Shown here: piece after piece, positions 58,113 through 64,000 of the stretch
Numbering within the stretch: the first letter of the stretch is position 1
Layout: each line of letters opens with the position of its first letter
Assembly (NCBI RefSeq): GCF_018294505.1
Contig: NC_057811.1
Span: 24,652,025-24,716,024, forward strand
DNA length: 64,000 nt
Source: Triticum aestivum
Taxonomy: Eukaryota; Streptophyta; Magnoliopsida; Poales; Poaceae
Direction of reading: 5' to 3'
Program-made: the position numbers and the translations under genes
The notes under the pieces: generated by a model
Databases searched by the model: none
Seen by the model: only the letters and a program-made list of their open reading frames with translations
Told to the model about the DNA's origin: nothing

Positions 58113-61100
58113 ATGGAGGACAATACCGGCAGAGAGGGAGAAGAGGCCCTGTTCGAGATCATACGCTCCCCTCGCAGGCCAGATGATCTGAATGAAGAAG
58201 ATGACGGCTCCCAATATCTGAACAATACCGGGGAGGGTGATGATATGATATTCGATCGCGACGACCGAATTGACGAATTCATGAACTATGATTATGATGA
58301 CGCCAAAAATGTTGATCTTGAAATAACAGAGACCGGCGAGGTATATTTATATAAGCAGGCATCTGGTGATCATCACATGTTTTTAATGATTTGAAGATAT
58401 ATTAACGAATCAATCTTTCTTCTTTCAGCCCTCCAGATCGAGCAAATCTTCTACAGGCAGCTGGACAGTGCGAGGCCCGGACAAAAAGTTGAAGGAGGGC
58501 GTAAAGTACAACATCGATGCCATCAGAACTGATGGCAAACCACTAGCGCCTAAGAACATCGCGAACAAGTTCGTTCGTCAGTGCGGAGTTCTTGTGAAGG
58601 ACCAACTCCCGATCTCCCTTCAAGAATGGAAAGAGCCAGCAAAGAAACGTCCAGATCTTACTTTTGTCGACGATAGAGAAAAATCTCTGCTTTGTGAAAA
58701 ACTCATGGAACATTTCACCCTACCAGATCATTTCACAGATGCAGATGTGCGGAAAGTCAAATACGCTTCTCTTAGGAAGATGGCAATTGCATTCAACACC
58801 CACAAGAAAACTGTATGAGCCAACTAAGTCAAAGGAGGAAAGAAGACTCCAGAATTCAAGGGAACACTGGAGAAGCAAAGAGAACACTGGCCCGCTTTCA
58901 TGAAATTCAAGGAATCAGAATTATCTAAGGACCGGTCGAGAAAAAACAAGGCCAATGCCAGAAAAAAGGAGCAGTTCCATAGGCTGGGGCTAGGTGGCTA
59001 CGCGGTGGCAATGCCTAAGTGGGATAAGTCTGAGCAAGAGATGCTGGATGCAGAGGTCACTCCAGTTACTAAGAGCTGGCCCCCTGGTGCAGAACTTGGT
59101 TCTATGTGCATGGGGGCGTTGGACCCGAAGACAGGCCAGGTTTCGAAGAAGGCATGTCTTAAAGGAGCCGAAGATAAGTTACTTGATGCAATAGAAGATG
59201 CTCGAAAGGAGGTGTTCACGCCCAACAGAGAGAACGACGAGCTTACGCGCGCCCTGGGAAATCCTGAGCACCCGAGAAGAACATGAGGCAAGGGCGTTGT
59301 TCCGTGGTATGAGGGCTTTTCGGACTGGAACGCCGACTACAGAAGCCGTGTGAGAAGGAAGAAGCTGGAGGAGGAGCAGAGGAAGCAAGAAGCAGAACGC
59401 CTTCAAGGCCTAGAATCAGCACACGCGGACTTGGCACTCAAATTCCAACGGCAACAGCAGCAGATCGGCTCACTTAGCCAGGAAAGGGGGTCTCAGCAGC
59501 GGCAACAGCTAGCGGATGATCCAGCATTGGATTGCATCGTCCCATCATGGGTTCCGCCTCGGGCGACGCACTGCTAGATAGATACGCTCTGGATGACATC
59601 ATGTAGAACACTAACTGTGAGCTACACATCAAAATGAAGAACATATCCATGAAGGTGGCGGACGCCATTGCTTATACAAATCCCCCTAAAGCAACCTTCC
59701 ATTGCAACCCGATTCCAGCCGGCTATGCTAATGTCGTGGTTAATGTGGTGGTGGACCAATATTCGGGGCTTGAGCTTGACATTCCTGGAGGTGACCAGGA
59801 GCACACACTAGGAGAGGCCATACATCGTATCATCCTATGGAGAAAGGATTGCGTCATCTTTCGAAGGCCACCGACACCGCGTTAGCCGACTCCTCCTTGA
59901 AGTCCGCCACCGCGTCAGCAGACTCCCGCTCCTCCAAGTCCACCAACGCGTCAGGCCACTCCTCCTCCTCCATGTCCGGCACAGCGTCAGGCCACTCCTA
60001 CTTCAAGTCCGGCACAGCTTCAGGTGACTCCTTCTGCTCCAACTCAGCCACGTCAGCCGTCTCCGCCGCCTCAGCAATCGCGGAAGAGAGCCGCCGCAGC
60101 TATGGTGCGTAGCGGTACAAGTCGAGGTAGTACAGGAGGTATAGGCGGAGGCAAGCGATATCAATATGGTCCAAGCCTCAATCCTCTTCCTCAGAGACCT
60201 TACGACATGACCGAGGAGCAAAACACAGCCATAGTGAAGGCCCAAGTGGACGCCCATTTTGGACCGAAACCGCCACCGCCGCCAAAGGAGAAAGTGCCTG
60301 AGAAAGTCGTTGACCACTTTATTCATATGGCAAGAAAACCAGCTCCCAAGTCTGTTGACTCAGACAATGTGCGCCAAATTAGGAAGGCACATCGAGCACG
60401 ACTACAGAAGGAGTCGAGCTCGAGCTCGAGCCAAGCAGCTGGCAAAAAATGCGGGAAAACCGTTCCCCAGCTGGGAAAGCAGGTGGCGCAATCGATCCCC
60501 CCGCTTGTTGTACCAACACATGAGAGTACCGGCGCCGGTCAGCTGGTAATAACCAACGAGCATAGAAGGTAGGCTGAAATGCTCGTTTTCACTGTTGGAC
60601 AACTCCTTGAGATCGAGCCCATGTCTCCGCTTAGAGAGGAGGACATAAAACGGAAATATGTCCGCGGTGAACCTTTGGTCGAGCCTGAGGAGGTCAAGAA
60701 ACTCCCAACGAGAATGTATGAATTGCATGATTGGTACATGAAAATTACCAAGAGTTCCAATCGAGAGTCCCTCATGGTGAACGTCAAGGAAGAGCATTAC
60801 TTCCATGGGCTAGCTCTGTCCGTTGATTATTCAGAACTATTTTAGTTATTCAATCAAGAACACTCGACAAAACTCTCTTCATTTGCTATTGTCAGTAAGT
60901 GATTTATTTCTGTAATTTATGTCTCAAGCTAGTTGTAGTGCTTATTGATCGATCATTACCTGTAATTATCCTCACTATATTCTTTTCTGTGGTATTATGC
61001 AGGATGAAGATGTATGAAATGAAAAAAGCTGGACGCTATGGCATTGGGTTCATTGACCCAAATACCATTAATGAAGACACATGGAAATTGGAATGGTATA

Positions 61101-62058
61101 AAGCAGATGTAGAGAAAAAAAATGCTAGAGTTCTTGAAGCGCTTCAACACTAATGAAGATATACTACTTCCTTACAACTTCCTGTGAGTCACACTGTCTT
61201 GTACTACAAATTCTGTTTTTACTTACTAGCTAGCTAGATGTTAATAATTAAGTGTACAGGGTTTAGGGTATAGTTGATGAGTGTATATGGACATGCCCGC
61301 TTAATTAAGACATGCAAACGTGTGCGCATGCAGTTACCACTGGATCTTGTTAATCATTAAAGTTGAAGAGGGAACAGTTGAAGTACTAGACTCACTACTT
61401 AAAAAACAAAGTGACTACTCAATCTTTAAGGGGATAGTCGACGGGTAATTTCAATCATTCTTAACTATATCTCGACCTCTTTAGTTCGTCATTTCCTGAT
61501 ATCAACTGTTTAATAACTCCTTTATTCATTTTCTTTGCCGGCGGGCAGGGCTTGGGAAAAGTTCATCAACGTGACTCGAGGCCAATGGCGAAAAAAGGTG
61601 TATTGGTTTCGACCCAAGGTAAGTAATTAGGTAGTACTAGCTAGCTACCATCTATTTAATTCTTGTTTCAATACAATTAATTATCATGCTTGATTAATTA
61701 TTATCTGATTAAATTCTATTCTCGTAAAGGCCCTGAAGCAGGCGCGGGGGACTGAAGTGTGTGCATACTATGTTTGCAAGAACATTCGCATGATGGCGTC
61801 CGAAAGGAGCAAATCTGATAGACAGCTATGGGTACGTTTGCGAGAACACTATTCACAATTTTTACATCATTATCGATATCTAGTCACACAACTAATACCT
61901 ATGCATATTGATCTCCTTCTTAACAGTTCAAAGAGGTGCGGGAGCAGCTCCTACCAACGGAGCACATACGAGCACTTCAAGAGGAAATAGCGGGATTTTT
62001 GCTCGACCAGGTCATAGATCCCAAAGGAGAATACCATTACCCGCTACCGCCCCCATGA
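58113..62058 (+). pseudogene. CACTA copy B second gene: multi-exon protein with Ulp1/C48-like protease domain
   Basis: MEDNTGREGEEALFEI starts an acidic exon. Introns with GT-AG borders fit at 58341-58428, 60895-61002, 61184-61333, 61445-61548, 61619-61729 and 61832-61926. The long second exon holds KKLKEGVKYNIDAI, VRQCGVLVKDQLPI, a coiled coil (EEEQRKQEAERLQGLESAHA), and Pro-rich and Ser-rich linkers. The protease-like end is spread over four exons: YHWILLIIKVEEGTVEVLDS gives His and Asp, and KQARGTEVCAYYVCKNIRMM gives Gln and Cys. The last exon ends YHYPLPPP at 62058. Stops at 58816-58818 (private), 58825-58827, 59284-59286 and 59883-59885 (shared with A) and a frameshift at an A run near 61118 disable it. 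Confidence 0.82.
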
Positions 62059-62501
62059 ACCACTCCCAATTGTCATCGTGCTCCGAAGGCACCAAGGCAA
62101 ATGCCACTGGCTCCGAAGGCAACATGTAGGAGAAATTATATATATATGATCGGTTCTACGAGAAATTCTATTTATATATATGCATAATGTGTACAATATG
62201 TAGTATCGTAAAATACCAGCAAACGAAAAAGAATTAAATGGAAAACACAAAATTAAAGGAAAAAGAAATCATGAATCCAAAACCCCCCAAACATTTTAGT
62301 ACCGGTTGGTGTTACCAACCGGTATTAAAGGGCTCCCCGCCCCCGACGCTGGCTCGAGCCACGTGGTGGCTCTCTAGCGGCGGTTCGTGCAAAACCGGTA
62401 CTAAAGGGGGGGACCTTTAGTCCCCACCCTTTAGTGTCGGTTACAGAACCGGCACTAAAGGGCCTTACGAACCCGTGCTATAGCCCGGTTCTGCACTAGT
62501 G
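62059..62501 (+). repeat. Right terminal region of CACTA copy B
   Basis: After the last exon, an AT-rich stretch (62130-62280), then inverted TTTAGTACCGGTTGG and CCGGTACTAAAGG pairs, ending CTGCACTAGTG at 62501. The target duplication TAT follows. It lacks part of the AT-rich stretch found in copy A (28320-28390). Confidence 0.9.
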
Positions 62502-64000
62502 TATCCCTCTACTTGGCTAGCTCGTTAATCAAAGATGGTTAAGTTTCCTCACCATAGACATGTGTTGTCATTTGATGAATGGGATCACATCATTAGAGAA
62601 TGATGTGATGGACAAGACCCATCCCTTAGCTTAGCATAAATGATCGTTTAGTTTTATTGCTATTGCTTTCATCATGACTTATCCATGTTCCTCTGACTAT
62701 GAGATTATGCAACTCCCGAATACCGGTGCAACACCTTGTGTTCTATCAAACGTCACAACGTAACTGGGTGATTATAAAGATGCTCTACAGGTGTCTCCGA
62801 TGGTGTTTGTTGAGTTGCATAGATCGAGATTAGGATTTGTCACTCCGATTGTCGGAGAGGTATCTCTGGGCCCTCTCGGTAAAACGCATCACTATAAGCC
62901 TTGCAAGCAATGTGACTAATGAGTTAGTTGCAGGATGATGCATTACGGAATGAGTAAAGAGACTTGCCGGTAACGAGATTGAACTAGGTATGGTGATACC
63001 GACGATCGAATCTCGGGCAAGTAACATACCAATGACAAAGGGAACAGCGTATGTTGTTATGCAGTTTGACCTATAAAGATCTTCATAGAATATGTAGGAG
63101 CCAATATGAGCATCTAGGTTCCGCTATTGGTTATTGACTGGAGATGTGTCTCGGTCATGTCTACATAGTTCTCGAACCCGTAGGGTCCGCATGCTTAACG
63201 TTCGATGACGGTTTGTATTATGAGTTATGTGATTTGATGTACCGAAGTTTGTCCGGAGTCCCGGGTGATATCAAGGACATGACGAGGAGTCTCGAACTGG
63301 TCGAGAGGTAAAGATTCATATATTGGAAGGTTGCATTCAGACATCGGAATGGTTCCGAGTGATTCGGGCATTTTTCCGGAGTACCGGGAGGTTACCAGAA
63401 CCCCCCGGGGAAAGATATGGGCCTTATGGGCCATAGGAGGGAGGCTAACCATCCCACAAGGGGCTGGTGCGCCCCCCACAAGGGAGGAGGCCCAATTGCA
63501 CTTGGGAAGGGCGCCACCCCCCTGTCCTTCTCCTACTCCCTCTCCTTCCCCTTTTCCCCCTCCGATAGAAGGAAAAAATGGTGCGGCCGAATCCTACTAG
63601 GACTGGAGTCCTAGTAGGACTCCCCTCTCCATAGCGCGCCCCTTGTTGGCCAGCCTCCTCCTCCCCTCCTTTATATACGGGGTCAGGGGGCACCCCAGAA
63701 GACAACACAAGTTGATCTTTTAGCCATGTGCGGTGCCCCCCTCCACAGTTTTACACCTCGATCATATCGTCATGGTGCTTAGGCGAAGCCCTGCGTCGGT
63801 AACTTCATCATCACCGTCACCACGCCATCGTGCTGACGGAACTCTCCCTCGGCCTCAGGTGGATCTAGAGTTCGAGGGACGTCACCGAGCTGAACGTGTG
63901 CAGATCGCGGAGGTGCCGTGCGTTCGGTACTTGATCGGTTGGATCGCGAAGACGTTCGACTACACCAACCGTGTTACTAAACGCTTTCGCTTTCGGTCTA
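62502..64000 (+). repeat. Host Copia 3' LTR, remainder (cut by the window end)
   Basis: After the TAT duplication the LTR resumes at 62505 (CCCTCTACTTGGCTAGCTCG) and follows the LTR at 1637-3368 to CTTTCGGTCTA at 64000, leaving about 100 nt of LTR outside the window. It is more diverged than the other Copia LTRs, with several small indels, as expected for the oldest element here. TATA box at 63670-63677. Confidence 0.92.

Larger units (their letters stand above)
36921..62501 (+). mobile_element. CACTA transposon copy B, complete ends, carrying a whole Gypsy element
   Basis: The left end is CACTAGTAGAAAAAGGG (36921) and the right end, read inward, CACTAGTGCAGAACCGGG (62501). The 3-bp duplication TAT is at 36918-36920 and 62502-62504. 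Removing the element joins the Copia LTR correctly (GTATCCCTCTACTTGG). It spans 25,581 bp, of which 11,365 bp is a nested Gypsy. Its own content is a left subterminal array, a small gene, TNP2 transposase split by the Gypsy, a repeat region, a TTTAGTACCGG block next to a sequence gap, a truncated Athila fragment, the Ulp1-like second gene and a right subterminal array. Copy A is the second copy. Confidence 0.93.

Noticed and set aside
9469..62501. Simple tandem or segmental duplication as the origin of the two CACTA-Gypsy copies
   Set aside because: The right flanks differ (Copia RT against Copia LTR) and copy B has its own TAT target duplication, so transposition explains the data better. 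An assembly artefact cannot be excluded, but a few percent divergence and private indels argue against it.

Overview
This window reads as intergenic DNA from a Triticeae grass (wheat, Aegilops, barley or relatives). It is transposable elements end to end, and I see no ordinary host gene. The basis is the families themselves: Copia elements of the BARE/WIS/Angela type (1.73-kb LTRs starting TGAAGGAAATATGCC), a Tat-like Gypsy element, Athila-type LTRs beside a tRNA-Asp primer site, and large CACTA (En/Spm) DNA transposons with TNP2-type transposase. Family names are from memory; the boundaries come from LTR ends, target-site duplications (TSDs) and comparison of copies within the window.

The outermost element is one old Copia retrotransposon. 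Its decayed reverse transcriptase is at 28754-29561, its 3' tail at 36488-36771, and its 3' LTR at 36772-36920 plus 62505-64000 (the window ends about 100 nt before the LTR should end). Three things sit inside it. CACTA copy A is in the RT region, with its right end at 28753 and its left end upstream of the window. A non-autonomous Athila-type element lies at 29562-36487 (TSD GAGAG). CACTA copy B lies in the 3' LTR at 36921-62501 (TSD TAT).

Both CACTA copies carry the same Gypsy retrotransposon at the same site in the transposase gene. In B it is complete: 38800-50164, TSD GTATT on both sides, minus strand, with an extra plus-strand ORF that looks like a B3 DNA-binding domain. In A the 5' half is visible (3369-9468) and is followed by the same GTATT. 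Both copies also share a truncated Athila fragment and several nonsense codons. The two CACTA copies have different outer flanks, so the best reading is that a CACTA of about 25 kb moved with an LTR retrotransposon inside it, between two sites about 1.2 kb apart in one host element, using transposase supplied by another element.

Copy A later received two BARE/Angela-type Copia insertions. One (only 402-3368 visible, plus strand) sits in the Gypsy. The other is complete (11498-20229, minus strand, TSD GACTT) and sits in the transposase gene. A third CACTA family, whose right end is at 1-401, is inserted in the first of these with TSD AAG. Coding regions are mostly broken by stops, frameshifts and microdeletions. 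A 778-base run of N lies at 54426-55203.
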